Shown: piece by piece, positions 22,296-33,055 of the stretch
How the letters are laid out: the number at the start of each line of letters is the position of its first letter
Position numbering within the stretch: position 1 is the first letter of the stretch
Source of the DNA: Lasiosphaeris hirsuta
Taxonomy: Eukaryota; Ascomycota; Sordariomycetes; Sordariales; Lasiosphaeriaceae
Reading direction: 5' to 3'
NCBI GenBank assembly: GCA_030549175.1
Contig: JAUKUA010000007.1
Coordinates: 2,604,001-2,668,000 of the forward strand
DNA: 64,000 nt
Position numbers and translations under genes: made by a program
The notes under the pieces: model-generated
What the model saw: only the letters and a program-made list of their open reading frames with translations
Database searches by the model: none
What the model was told of the DNA's origin: nothing

Positions 22296-24380
22296 CTACG
22301 AGCTACAACTACATTGCATCGCCCTGGCTGTCCTTGGCACATCCGCCGTCCACCTCAGCTCCTCCTCCGCATCTCCCTCATACACCACCCCGTCTTCAAA
22401 CTCCCGCCCCGCCCAACTATCCTCAAACGGGTGCAGCGCCAGGTGCATCACGCGCTTCAGCACATCCCGCTCCCCCTCCTTTTCGACGCGTCGGATCACC
22501 TCGTCGAGAATCCAGCCGCGCGGCACAAAGTTGGGGTTGACGGCCTTCATGGCCGCGATGCGCGCGTCCTCAGCGGCGGCGGAGACAGGGGACGATGCAG
22601 GGCCGGTGCCCCAGTCTGTCAATGTTCCCCAGTCGGCAACGACGCGGGCGCGCCAGAGGGCGAGCCACTCGCCGAGGCGCTCGCGAGCGGCGGCTTCCTC
22701 GGCGGGGGTGGAGGTGATGGTGAGACCCTCCTTGTAGAAGAAGCGAGTGGCGGCAGCGGCGCGGGCCTCGTCGGTGGCAATGTCGGCGATGCGAAGGGCG
22801 CTGATACGACGGAAGAAGAGGTTGAAGTCGAGCGAGAGGGCCTCGAGAGTGTCGAGGAGGGTGCTGAAGAGGGTGTCGAAGTCGGACTCGCGGAAGACGC
22901 GGAGTCCCAGGCGCGCTGTCATGAGTTGCTTGTATTCAGTGAGGAAGACGGCTTTGTACTCCTCGCCAGCCTGGGTGATGAGGGTCTCGGCGCGGGCGAT
23001 GAGAGGGATGGCGGCATCTTCGGACACAACGCCCGAGGTGATGAAGGTCGGGTCGTCGACTGAGGCGCCGGCACCCATCAGCTCGCCGAGGGCTTCGGCG
23101 AGACGGACGAGGTTCCACCAAATGATGGTGGGCTGGTTACGGTAGCTGTAACGGAGGAAATGGTCGTCGTGATTTGGAGTGTACGCTGGGTCAAAGTTAT
23201 CCATGAAGGCGAAAGGACCAAAGTCGATGGACAGGCCAAGGATAGACGTGTTATCGGTGTTGAGCACGCCGTTCATGAAGCCGTAGGCCTGCCACTTCGC
23301 AACCGTAGCAGCATTGCGCCGAACAATCTCACGGTACAGACGTGTGAAGCGGTTTTCTTCGGTACCCTCGGGGCCTTGAATCTCCTTCTCGGAAACACCC
23401 CTTTTCGGCTCGAGGGAGTTGGTTGGCTTGTCCGGGTCGTCTAGGCGACCAGGGAGCTTTTCCCAGCCACCGAAAACGTCTTCTGCGATGTACGTCGCCA
23501 GACGGCGCATATTCTCCCGGTCGCCCCGGGCACGCAGAAGATCAAAGTTGCCAAACCTCAGCCAGCTTTGGGCCATCCGCACCACGATTGCGCCGGGCTC
23601 CATGGTTTCCCGCCTCACACGGCTGTGTGGTAATAGGGTGAGAGCTACTGCGCGCGTAGTAGGGATACGCAGCGCGTTGAGCGCCTCGCTCACAACGAAC
23701 TCGCGGATGCTGCTTCGCAAGACGGCCTTCCCGTCGGCGAAGCGGCTGTAAGGCGTCAGGCCAGCACCCTTGAGCTGGACCTCATATTGGACCCCCGTCT
23801 GTGGATTCTTCGCCTCGAAGAGGCTGATAGCGCGCCCATCCCCAAGCTGGCCGGCCCAGTCACCAAACTGAAAGCCTCCATAGCATTGTGCCCAGGGGTA
23901 GCCCTCGCCCGAGAGCGTCTCCTCATCCCAGCCGAAGATCTTGTTGCCTGCCGCCATCTGCTTGAAGTCGTCGGTTTCTGCCTCTGACAGCGCAAGGCCG
24001 AGGTCGCGCAAAGCAGTGGGTGAGACAGCAAGGAGCTCGGGATCCTTTTGCGTTTCCGGACGCACCCATGAGAACAAGGCGTTGCGCACCTGGCGCGGGC
24101 CGATCTCATCGCGAGGTGTCTTGTGGCTGTCGGCGGGGGTAGGGAAGAGGGGGTCAGGGGGAAGAGAGGAGGTGAAGTGCCATGACTTGGGGAGGTCTCT
24201 AAGGGTAGTCCCCTTCTCTAATGGCGAAGAGCCACTTGTGGTTGTGGTTGTGGCAGCGGCCATGGCTGCGGATGTGTTGGTGGTGAAGGATAAGGACAAA
24301 AACGGCTGGTTTGGAAACGGTGATAGGGGTCGCAGGCGCTGGGCAAGGGCGAGACACCGGGCTGCGGGGGGGAAGCGCAT
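22296..24380 (-). CDS. FMP40: SelO pseudokinase-fold protein AMPylase, mitochondrial (Fmp40/YdiU/UPF0061)
   Basis: Single exon, 694 residues. Residues 1-38 (MRFPPAARCLALAQRLRPLS...) form an Arg-rich, acid-free mitochondrial presequence; ATG at residue 40 could give a shorter form. SelO motifs: 'WAQCYGGFQFGDWAGQLGDG', 'EVQLKGAGLTPYSRFADGKA' (Lys about 204), 'RSSIREFVVSEALNALRIPT', 'GFMNGVLNTDNTSILGLSID' followed by FGPFAFMD (metal/nucleotide site), and 'NPNFVPRG' near the C-terminus. SelO uses ATP to AMPylate Ser/Thr/Tyr of redox proteins; in yeast Fmp40 responds to oxidative stress. The protein ends Cys-Ser-Cys-Ser-Ser: the penultimate-region Cys corresponds to the selenocysteine of animal SelO. 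Codons are strongly G/C-ending. Confidence 0.95.
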   Translation of the reverse strand: MRFPPAARCLALAQRLRPLSPFPNQPFLSLSFTTNTSAAMAAATTTTTSGSSPLEKGTTLRDLPKSWHFTSSLPPDPLFPTPADSHKTPRDEIGPRQVRNALFSWVRPETQKDPELLAVSPTALRDLGLALSEAETDDFKQMAAGNKIFGWDEETLSGEGYPWAQCYGGFQFGDWAGQLGDGRAISLFEAKNPQTGVQYEVQLKGAGLTPYSRFADGKAVLRSSIREFVVSEALNALRIPTTRAVALTLLPHSRVRRETMEPGAIVVRMAQSWLRFGNFDLLRARGDRENMRRLATYIAEDVFGGWEKLPGRLDDPDKPTNSLEPKRGVSEKEIQGPEGTEENRFTRLYREIVRRNAATVAKWQAYGFMNGVLNTDNTSILGLSIDFGPFAFMDNFDPAYTPNHDDHFLRYSYRNQPTIIWWNLVRLAEALGELMGAGASVDDPTFITSGVVSEDAAIPLIARAETLITQAGEEYKAVFLTEYKQLMTARLGLRVFRESDFDTLFSTLLDTLEALSLDFNLFFRRISALRIADIATDEARAAAATRFFYKEGLTITSTPAEEAAARERLGEWLALWRARVVADWGTLTDWGTGPASSPVSAAAEDARIAAMKAVNPNFVPRGWILDEVIRRVEKEGERDVLKRVMHLALHPFEDSWAGREFEDGVVYEGDAEEELRWTADVPRTARAMQCSCSS

Positions 24381-25337
24381 GAGGACGAGCAGTGTGTTCC
24401 TTGACTCGGCTCGGCACGCACCGGATACGAAGGTCGGGATGGGATATTAATGAGCGGAGATATGGCGCAGAGACTTCGCTTTAAGCCCGGTTTGCTATTT
24501 CAATTGGACACTATTGACATGCAATATACAGAGAAAGGGGAAATCCAGGGGCAAAGTTCAACATGTCACGACTCCCGTCCGAGGTGCGTTTTCGGGGACG
24601 CTCAAGGATCTTGTAGCAGGAGTTGTGGCGGAGATAAGATAAAAGAGCAGCGCTGGACGTTGAAACGTCATCGGCTGCACGACATCACACCTTGAGTAAG
24701 AATGGCGGGGCGGGGCCCGGGCGTCCCAGCGGGGCCGGCCCGAACGCGTTGGGATGCTGACAGTACTTCGTACCTCCCCAATCCCTCACAGGGGTAACTC
24801 CTCTTGCGGCAACACCATTGCAACATCAAGATATGAAAATGGCTAGTTTCGAGGCAATAGTCCCTTTTCCCCGCGCAGAGAAAGCTGCTACCTTTGAAGC
24901 TACCGATGTCGTGCGAACGCTCCCGAAGCCTATTGCAGAGAGAGCAGTCTGTGGTGGTGTACTTACTGTACTGCTGCACTGCCAATGGCGTCATGGGCTG
25001 CGTCGATGATGCCCCCCGCCCATGTGCCCCCGTGCTCCCTTGAAGCTACTATGTGAGAACATGGGACGGCCGGCCAGCTGTATACCCGTTTGAGAAATGG
25101 CACCCGCGACAAGCGAGGACCATTGGAGCCCGGTGCCGTATCGGACACGGGCCCGGCACCGTGTGGTGCGTTGTGTTTGTATAAAGAGAGGGTAACATTC
25201 TGCTTCCACGGGGCTCGGGAAATCTCGCAATCCCTATGTTCGCAGTTGGCAGGCGCATTAGTAAACATATTCGCATTACCTCAGGGCCGCAAATTCTTCT
25301 CACGAGCAGTGTCCCATCCGGGCGCAAATTCAACGCA
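24381..25337. other. Divergent intergenic region, SelO / aldo-keto reductase
   Basis: About 960 nt holding both promoters. A very G/C-rich block lies near 24703-24745. An upstream in-frame ATG at 25236 could extend the reductase. No other gene seen. Confidence 0.55.
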
Positions 25338-26395
25338 ATGAACTCTATCACCTCAGCCTTCGTGCCAAACGCTGCCGGCGATGCCCCAAAGCAGTTGGAG
25401 TACATCCCTAACCTCAAATTAAACGACAGGAATGAGATCCCACTGGTATGCAATCATGAATGATTGTAGCCCCCACTCAACAACAGTGCTCAGCTTACAG
25501 AATGCAACAGCTCGGCTATGGCCTAGGCACAGCAAACTTCAAACGCAAAGGCGGGCCCGCGTTTGACGAGAAGGTCGTGAACAACACCATCACAGCCATC
25601 AGGACAGGATTCTACCACCTTGACGGCGCCGAAGGTATCCCCTCTCTCTACCCCTTCCTCTAGTCGTCTTGCTAACCCCCCAAAGCCTACGGCAATGAAG
25701 CCGAGCTCGGCGCCGCCATCAAGCGCGCCGGCGTCCCACGCGAGAAGCTCTTCGTCGTGACCAAAACCAGCGTCCTTCCCGGTGAGACGATCGAGCTCGC
25801 TTTTTCACGCTCCCTGGAGAAGCTGGGTGTCGACTACGTTGATTTGTATTTGATCCACCACCCCTTCTGGGCCTCTTCGCCCGAGGACCAGTCGGCGAAG
25901 TGGGCCGAGATGGAGGCCCTTAAGGAGAGCGGGCGCGCACGCTCCATCGGCGTGTCCAACTACATAGAGAAGAACCTCGCGCCCATCCTGGCCACGGCCA
26001 AGTACCCGCCGGCTATCAACCAGATCGAATTCCACCCGTACCTACAGCACGGGGATCTGTTGGAGTACCACAGGAAGAACGGCATCGCGGTGTCCGCGTT
26101 CGGGTCCTTGACAGCGATTACCAAGGCGGCGCCGGGGCCGGTGGATCTTATCTATGAGAAACTGGCGAAGAAGTACGGGGTTGGGCCAGGCGAGATTGCC
26201 CTCCGCTGGGTCCTAGATCAGGGCGTTGTGGCGTTGACGACAAGTGGGAGCGAGGAGAGGCTCCATGGGTATCTGACAAAGCTTCCAGCGTTCAAGCTGA
26301 CGCCGAGGGAGGTGGAGGAGATTTCGGAGGCGGGCAAACAGAAGCACTTCAGGGGATTTTGGAACCATAAGATTGCTGCCAACGATCATCGATGA
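25338..26395 (+). CDS. Aldo-keto reductase
   Basis: NAD(P)H-dependent oxidoreductase of the aldo-keto reductase superfamily, a (beta/alpha)8 barrel. Three exons, 25338-25445, 25511-25634 and 25686-26395, give 313 residues. The catalytic tetrad is intact: Asp74 and Tyr79 in '[14 protein letters not shown]', Lys104 in 'LFVVTKTS', and His135 in '[10 protein letters not shown]'. Cofactor-site sequence 'IGVSNY' and '[10 protein letters not shown]' follow at the usual spacing. The N-terminal beta-hairpin reads '[18 protein letters not shown]'. The start at 25338 gives a normal family length; an ATG at 25236 would add 34 residues with no family match. It resembles fungal D-xylose/glycerol-type reductases only at superfamily level, so the substrate is unknown. 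No neighbouring biosynthetic genes suggest a cluster role. Confidence 0.93.
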
Positions 26396-26661
26396 GGAGA
26401 GGCGACAATCTAGACTACATGGTCAGTCATGCGGCTGATGAGGTGCATCGCTATGTAATTATTCTCGGTGCTGAAGTCGAATGGCGCAAAATAACGACGC
26501 AGGTAGAGAATATCCATGCGCTTCATTCTGATGACTATCCAGTATCACAACCTTCTGCAACATTAAGACCGACATCAAGTATTCAACTAATTGCTTTTGG
26601 TGGCACGGCTGTTACACAACGGTTGCATAGGTAGTTTTTCCATGCAACTGATCCCGACAGT

Positions 26662-28036
26662 TTACAACTCGTCATCCGACTCAGTCTCGCTCCCTTCAGA
26701 AGGTACAGCGGCACGGTGTGTGGCAGCCGCCTTGGGGGGCAGTGGACTCGGACTTACACGCGCCGCTACCCGCTTAGGGCGTGTTGTTAGTGATTCCTTG
26801 GCCTTCCCCTTCCCCTTATCCACCCCCGGTTTCTTTGGCTGGGGAGGCGAAGGCTCTTCTTCCTCCTCGACTTCGCTAGTAGTCTCATCATCATCATCGT
26901 CTGGCGTTCTCTGCCCGTCTTCCAAATCAGAGTCATCTTTCTCGGCAGTTGCTGGAGGTGGTAGCTCCTCCTTGTCAACATCCATCTTCTCGAACCCGTC
27001 GTCAGAGGACTCATCACTGTCATCTCCGCGGGTCTTTCGCTTCGAAGCTCGTGAGGCCTTTGGGACGTACCCTGCCGCGCGGGCGGATGGGCTCGGTCTC
27101 GAGGCGAGGACCGCAGCGAGTTTGGACGGGTCGACATTGGCCGTGGCGAGTAGGCGCTGCTGCTCGCGGATCTTGACCTTCTTCTCGTTGAGCAGGCCGC
27201 AGAGCTTCTCCAGCATCTCGGCCTCGCTCGCCTTCTTAGACTGCGTGAGCTCCTCCACCTGACTCCGCAACTCGGCAACGCGGGCATCTAGGTCTTCGAC
27301 CTTGGCCGCCTCGGCTGCTAGGTCCAGCTTGAGCTTCTCCAGCTCCTGGGCGGCGGCCCCGCACCAGTCGAAGAGTTGGATCCCTTCATCGGCCCTGTGA
27401 TAGAGGGTTATAGCGCCCAGGCGTTGCTATTGACGGGTTTGTTGATTACTATTAGGGACTGCTATTTTGGGAGAGGCGGGCTTACGTTGATTCCGGCTAC
27501 ACGTCGCCGTATGGTGATGATGATGGACTTGCCGACGTGGGCTTCGGCACCTGCCTCAATGCCCTCGACTGGCTCGCCCTTGAGGAGCAGTGACTTGAGG
27601 ATGGCCTCCCACTCATCCGGCGTGCACGGGCTGCTGCTCGCTCGGAGCTCGCCAATACGGTCATGTCTCACTACGCACCCGAGCAAACAAATATCGCGTT
27701 GGTTAGCCACGGTCTAGACGATCTACGAGATATAGGGTATATCGTAGAAGATGCGCGTCATCCGACCCATGCCAGATGACTGGCCCACCTTGGATGGGAG
27801 GCAGGGCGGGAGCGACGGCTCAAGGATCTGAAAGGGGGTAGGGGATAGGGGTGGAGAGGGGGAAGAGGAGAGGGGGGGATTAAAGACTTACGTTTGACCA
27901 CATATGGCTCCTCGCCTTCGGTGGCAACAAGCTTCAGGTTCAGGGGCTTGGAGCCGGCGGGAGTGACCTGGCCCAAAATGAAGGCGCTATCCTCGTCTGC
28001 GTCAGTGCGGGGGATGCGTATGATCTGGGGAGCCAT
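26662..28036 (-). CDS. XRCC4: XRCC4-family DNA double-strand-break repair protein (Lif1 orthologue)
   Basis: Three exons, 28036-27892, 27670-27486 and 27426-26662, give 364 residues. The globular head (1-135) ends 'ALGAITLYHRADEGIQLFDW', the start of the XRCC4 stalk. A long coiled coil follows (about 137-205), including 'LEKLKLDLAAEAAKVEDLDA' and the family-typical 'LCGLLNEKKVKIREQQRLL'. The C-terminal 150 residues are acidic and Ser/Pro/Lys-rich, unstructured, with basic patches (RASKRKTRG, RPKRVAAR) suited to nuclear import. XRCC4 dimers stabilise DNA ligase IV in non-homologous end joining in the nucleus. The assignment rests on head-stalk layout and the stalk motifs. The start at 28036 (MAPQIIRIPR) has a good context. 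Confidence 0.85.
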
Positions 28037-30001
28037 GGCGGCGGTCGGAGGTCTGCTGAGTCGCTGGAGGTGGGGTGGTATAACGAGAAGTTTGGGTTTG
28101 ATTGCACTCCTCTGCTTGTTTCTGCCAGGTGTTTGCAAAAACTGGCTGCACTGGCACCGGCCCAGGTGAAACGAGGCGGGAGATTGCAAGGACGGACGTG
28201 CTAAGATTCTCGAAGCAATACTCCAAGGACTTGACGGCGCGGACGGGGAAAAGAAAAGGACCTCATTGACGGGCCGGGCCCCAGGGAGCCCGGCAAAGAT
28301 GCGGGGGAGCCTTGGAGGGAAGGCGGAAACAGAATGGAAGGGATTGTGGAAGCCAATGCGGTGCTGCTATTTTTGTTTGATCCGTGCTCCGTCCCGGATG
28401 AAGGACTATTGCTCATCAATGAATCAATGGAGGTGAGCAGCCGAAACAGCCAGGAGATTGCAAAGCGGACTCGAATTTTCTTTCTCTGCTGTCTCTATGT
28501 TGCGGGAGGAGATGGCAAAAGATGACGGAGATTTCGCTTCATATGGAATATTCCTGGTGCGTGGAGAGAGCAAATACGCAGGCAGCCAGGCAACAGACAA
28601 TTGTGATTGTTTGGAGGGCAGGTTAGGCAGGCACGCAGGCAGCGGAGCGTTGAACATCAAAATGGACACATGGAGTACCGTGATAATGTCTAGCGCTGGC
28701 TATGAACGAAATCATCGATCCTGGTCACCCTCTGATCCCCCGAGGCTCACCAAGAAACGCCAAATACTAAGTGGCAATGGATGGCAGCCTGGCGATGAGA
28801 TCAGAGGTGAAGGGCAGCACACGCACTAAAAGTTGGCAGAACGCGAACATCGGAAAAGGCGGGGAAGGTAAACGCGTTCGCGTCACCTACGCGTTTCGGG
28901 AAAACACTTGGCGCACATGGGCCGCTACGATATTCAGACCATGGATGGGTGCTATAGTATCCTTGACGGGTGCTGTCATGGGCCGCTGGATGATGGATCC
29001 TCGCGAGCCAAGCATTTCAGGCCTTCGGGCCGTGGAGGATTGCCTGTGCCTTTAGCTACCAGAAAGGCCCTCTAGGGTACACCCTGATGAAGATGCTGAC
29101 ATCACAAACAGTTGGAATCAAGAAGTAGAAAGTATTCGTGTTAAAATCTCGTGTCTTGTTTGCTGTTCTCGTGATTCAGAGAGTTGAAGCGAACCTGGAG
29201 GGGCGGCTGGTTTCCTACTGCAGCCGGCTGGGGCCGGCTGGCTTCCATGTGTGACTAGCGCCTACCCCAGCAGCTCCAGCGCAACAGCGGCGCACTTTGG
29301 CTCTCCGCCATTCCATTTCTCCCCCCCCCCCCCCGACTTTTTCCAGCCACACCATTGTTCACCTTTCCCGCCCGCCTTCTCAATTTCTATTCACAGACCT
29401 CAAACCTCGCTGCCAACGTCACCCTCAGTTTTCAACCCACACTCCATATCACAAATTACTGCATCCTTGCAATTATCCTACTCGCCCTCTCCCCTCTGGC
29501 GAGCTTGAGCTTGTTGCGCGACCTATCAGGCATACACCCCCGACCGGTCGCGAACGTCGCAAACTCTCTGCACGTTTGTATCGCTGCAGCATACAAAGCA
29601 TACAGCTACTTTTCTCCGCCTTTTGTCCCTCAACCCGACGTCGCGGCATTGGGTAAAACTCAACCACCCACATTCGCTTCCCGGAACCGCACCTCCGGAC
29701 TCTCGACTCTACTTTACCTCGACGTTCGACACCGCTGCTACCTGCCGACTGTCGCGTGCCCTCAAAGAACGGAAGAAAAAAAAGACGAGAACCGCGAAGG
29801 AAAAGAAAAGCGATCGGTGGCCTGTGGGGTCAGTGCTGTCGACTATGAATCCTCACCACTAACCAGTTTGCCCACCGTCGCCTCGCGTCGCAAGTGTGCC
29901 CCGACACACCGAGAAGCTTCCCGTCGTGACGACGCACCCCAAAATTCAATACACCTACGCGCTGCGAGCCCCGCAGAGTATCACTGCGCGCAACCATCAA
30001 C
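28037..30001. other. Divergent region, XRCC4 / Byr4, with long leader
   Basis: Almost 2 kb without a supported gene. Holds a run of 14 C at 29321-29334. An ATG-initiated frame from 29355 runs 240 codons and overlaps the Byr4 start in another frame; it is better read as an upstream ORF in the leader than as a protein gene. Confidence 0.5.
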
Positions 30002-33000
30002 ATGGAAACCTTACGACTCAAACCTCGCCAGCCGGTCGAGGACCCGATTGAGAATTGGGACGATGACGACTTTATGATTGAGGGTGATGACCTTACCATC
30101 GCAAGCCATTCCGCGTCGGCCAGCGTTGTGCCCCATCGCCGAGATTCCCATTCCTCATTCCGCTCCGATTTCGAGTCTATCCACGGGGAGGAAGAGAGAC
30201 AGCTTCATTTGCCCGGAGATGACGAGAAGTCAACCTTGGATGCCATTGCCCAGGCTACCAAGGCTGGCATCCCAATTCCAAAGAACGTTCCGCCTTCGGC
30301 CCTCATGGGCGGTACTATAAAGCGACTCGGCGGCCGAAAGATCAAGAAGATCATCCAGGAGGATTGGGTCGACGACCTCGAGTTTCCGGATGCTGGCCAG
30401 ATTCTGCAGTTCAAGCAGCAGGACAGCTCGCAGTTTCCGGACATTCTACGCCAAGTTAGCAGCTCGGCGTTCCCCAGTCCCACCAAGCCGACGAAGCCAT
30501 TGCCTGTGATTGCTCCCGAGGAGCGCAAAGAGCCCACCATCCCCCTCGCCCCAGCTGGTCTTATTAACCTAGACCGCTTCCGGGACACCGATGATGACGA
30601 CGACTTTTTCGGTGACGGCGCTGCAACTATCAAGGTGCCAAAGAGACGTGAGGTCATCAAGCCCGTCTCCATGATCACACCCCCAACCCCCCAGAAGAAC
30701 ACAGTCGGTGACGACGATTTTGAGCACGATTTCGAGCTTCCAATGGACGGCAAGCTGAGACTGTCAACGCGGAGAGAGATCCCCAAGACTCCATCCCTGA
30801 ACACTCTCGAAGATCTTGACTGGGCAGAGGGAAGTCTCGGAACTAGGTTTGGTGGCACCCGACGTGATGCGCGCTCGAACCGGAGCTCGTCCGCCTCTGC
30901 CCTCAGCCCCAGCATCGCAAGCTCTATTACTGCTGAGAGCGAGGATGAGACATTTGACGGCCTGGTTCTCCCCCACGGGCCTCTCGACTTTGAGAAGCGG
31001 CTGAGCCGACACTGGCATAGCCGCTCGCCGCACTCGCCACAATCGCCGCGCTCACCACAGCGGATCATCGAAGAGCCCGCAAAGGAGGAGAAGGCCGAGA
31101 AAGAAGACTTCCTCGCCGGCCTGGACATTGGTGATGGAGAGGTTTTTGACTCCAAGAAGCTGACCCTGCATCGGAATATTCAACTCAAAGAGACCAGACC
31201 CGCAAGCCCGTCTCGTCCCAAGACGTCTGTGGCTCTCAAGTTCACTAGCAAGCCTACTGTTGCATCCCGTCTCCCTCGGCCTATGGGGCCACCTGTGGTG
31301 AGCCACGAGCGATCGCACACGCAGTCATCGCTTGAGCCTGTGTCTGAGAGCGGAGGACCAATTACTCATACTAGGCGTTCTCTGTCGCGTCTGGGTCACT
31401 CGGCACAGTCCTCTATCAACAGTATTACAACACCTACCACACCCTCTTCACTCCAATCTATCCCGCCTTCAACCCCGCGTAGAAAGGAGCTTGGCCAGAA
31501 GACTTCCACAGTCTCTCTTCGAAATGAGCCCACCACCACAAGTGCACAGCTTCTTAGGCTGAAGCGGTCACTGCCTGCGATGCGTGGGCCCCAATCTCCG
31601 GCTCGCCCGGTGACAGCTAGAGGATTTGATCGGCCACCGTCCCGGTCGGAAATGGCGCCGCGCCCCGGATCGTCCATGCGGCCCAAAACTCCGGTTGAAC
31701 GTATGCGCACCGTGGAGAGTGCCGCATCACAAGCTCGCAAGGCTCCTCTTCCTTTCTTGCCGGCTGGCGCCTCGGCATCTCAGTCACATAACATTCTCGC
31801 AAAGACGTCTCGCGTCTTCCGCCGTCATGACTCTGAGAACAGCATCGATTATCGGCCCAACTCACGCGCGGTCTCTCGCTCAACCGTGCGTTCGCCTAGT
31901 CCACGAAAGTATCGTCCCGCAGAGAAGTTGGCGTCGGAGGGGGCCTGGCATCAGCTCCACAAGCCCCGGCGCATGCGGCAGTTTGGTGATGGCCACGAAT
32001 TGGACGGATTTGACGACCTTCCTACCTCGAGCCATGCTGAATCTAGATACATGAAGCAGCCTATCGGTGTCGGCCCTCCTAAGTCCCACGTGCGGAGCAG
32101 AATGTATCAAAACATCCTGCCTGATCGGATGATGACCCCATCGCCCTCAATTCCCTACTCGCCGCGCATTGACAACGTGCCGAGTTTTGCTCGCGATACC
32201 GCCGCGAGCCGAATCGCTCGGGAGACGAGTCTCGCTCAGCGCGTCCCATCTGGCCCGCTCGCGCCTCTGACCGCTCACCGCGTCGCCCAGCTTTCCGCGC
32301 GAAGCAACTACAGCAATTACACTTCTCAGACGTCCCAGTCAGCCGTCAAGCAGAAGAAGCTGCGGCGGGCCCCGCAGATCAAGCCGCATCTGATTTCCAA
32401 TTTGAATCCTCCAAAGGACACAAAGAGTACGTCTATTTTTCTTCCTCTTATTTCCTCTTCTAACTTTTTTTGTGCAGTGGTCAAGGGCATGTGCTATAAC
32501 CCAGAGACTTTCCGTTGGGAAGGTAATGACAACGTTCTGAGTGCATTTGAGGCACCCGCTTCTTCACCATCGACAGCATCCGTTCCTCAGTATCTCGTGC
32601 GAGAGCGCGAGAATGCTACGCCGCGTCCAGCCTTAATCACCAATATCGGCACAACCAAAGGCGTCCAGGTCGTGGGTGGCATGGTTTTCGACCCGCAGAA
32701 CATGTGCTGGCTTAAACTCGGTCCCCAAACTGGCAAGCCGGAGCAGAGCGACCCCATGGACGGATTCAACGCCCTCGACGATGACGAGGATGTGTTCAAG
32801 GACATCCCCGACCTCGAGGATCGTACCATGGAGTCCAGCGAAGCTGGTCAAGGTCGTGTCAGCGACATCAAGGACGACTGGCTGGTGGGCGAGGAGTTTG
32901 ACGTCGGACCCGAGTTCATCCGCCGGCAACGCGAGGAGGAGGATCGCTGGAGAAAGAAGTGTGGTGCCTGGGTCACAGGCGTAGGCCAGCGCGACCGGGG

Positions 33001-33055
33001 TGATGCCTGGAAGTGGGCCATTCGCGACATTGTCAACCAGACCACAGAAGACTAA
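30002..33055 (+). CDS. byr4: Byr4/Bfa1-type cytokinesis regulator (GAP subunit for Spg1/Tem1)
   Basis: Two exons, 30002-32426 and 32478-33055, give 1000 residues. The N-terminus 'ENWDDDDFMIEGDD' and 'GRKIKKIIQEDWVDDLEFPD', the middle Ser/Pro/Arg-rich disordered part, and the C-terminal blocks 'PHLISNLNPPKDTKMVKGMC' with YNPETFRWEGN and 'PALITNIGTTKGVQVVGGMV' with FDPQNMCW are those of fungal Byr4/Bfa1. With Cdc16/Bub2 this protein forms the two-component GAP that holds the GTPase Spg1/Tem1 inactive at spindle poles, restraining septation or mitotic exit. The tail 'GEEFDVGPEFIRRQREEEDR' with WRKKCGAWV is also typical. The 51-nt intron is a multiple of three and stop-free, so its retention would add 17 residues exactly between two conserved blocks. 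Confidence 0.88.
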   Translation: METLRLKPRQPVEDPIENWDDDDFMIEGDDLTIASHSASASVVPHRRDSHSSFRSDFESIHGEEERQLHLPGDDEKSTLDAIAQATKAGIPIPKNVPPSALMGGTIKRLGGRKIKKIIQEDWVDDLEFPDAGQILQFKQQDSSQFPDILRQVSSSAFPSPTKPTKPLPVIAPEERKEPTIPLAPAGLINLDRFRDTDDDDDFFGDGAATIKVPKRREVIKPVSMITPPTPQKNTVGDDDFEHDFELPMDGKLRLSTRREIPKTPSLNTLEDLDWAEGSLGTRFGGTRRDARSNRSSSASALSPSIASSITAESEDETFDGLVLPHGPLDFEKRLSRHWHSRSPHSPQSPRSPQRIIEEPAKEEKAEKEDFLAGLDIGDGEVFDSKKLTLHRNIQLKETRPASPSRPKTSVALKFTSKPTVASRLPRPMGPPVVSHERSHTQSSLEPVSESGGPITHTRRSLSRLGHSAQSSINSITTPTTPSSLQSIPPSTPRRKELGQKTSTVSLRNEPTTTSAQLLRLKRSLPAMRGPQSPARPVTARGFDRPPSRSEMAPRPGSSMRPKTPVERMRTVESAASQARKAPLPFLPAGASASQSHNILAKTSRVFRRHDSENSIDYRPNSRAVSRSTVRSPSPRKYRPAEKLASEGAWHQLHKPRRMRQFGDGHELDGFDDLPTSSHAESRYMKQPIGVGPPKSHVRSRMYQNILPDRMMTPSPSIPYSPRIDNVPSFARDTAASRIARETSLAQRVPSGPLAPLTAHRVAQLSARSNYSNYTSQTSQSAVKQKKLRRAPQIKPHLISNLNPPKDTKSTSIFLPLISSSNFFCAVVKGMCYNPETFRWEGNDNVLSAFEAPASSPSTASVPQYLVRERENATPRPALITNIGTTKGVQVVGGMVFDPQNMCWLKLGPQTGKPEQSDPMDGFNALDDDEDVFKDIPDLEDRTMESSEAGQGRVSDIKDDWLVGEEFDVGPEFIRRQREEEDRWRKKCGAWVTGVGQRDRGDAWKWAIRDIVNQTTED
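32427..32477 (+). other. byr4: 51-nt stopless intron in byr4
   Basis: Donor GTACGT, branch-like TCTAAC, polypyrimidine run, acceptor TGCAG. Splicing gives 'PPKDTKMVKGMCYNPE', the conserved join. The intron is 3n and open in frame. Confidence 0.8.

Noticed and set aside
22314..23063. 249-codon plus-strand frame opposite SelO
   Set aside because: Gly/Glu-rich shadow of strongly G/C-biased SelO codons.
30205..31155. 316-codon open frame antisense to byr4
   Set aside because: Mirror of a conserved, Ser/Pro-rich coding sequence; no family resemblance.
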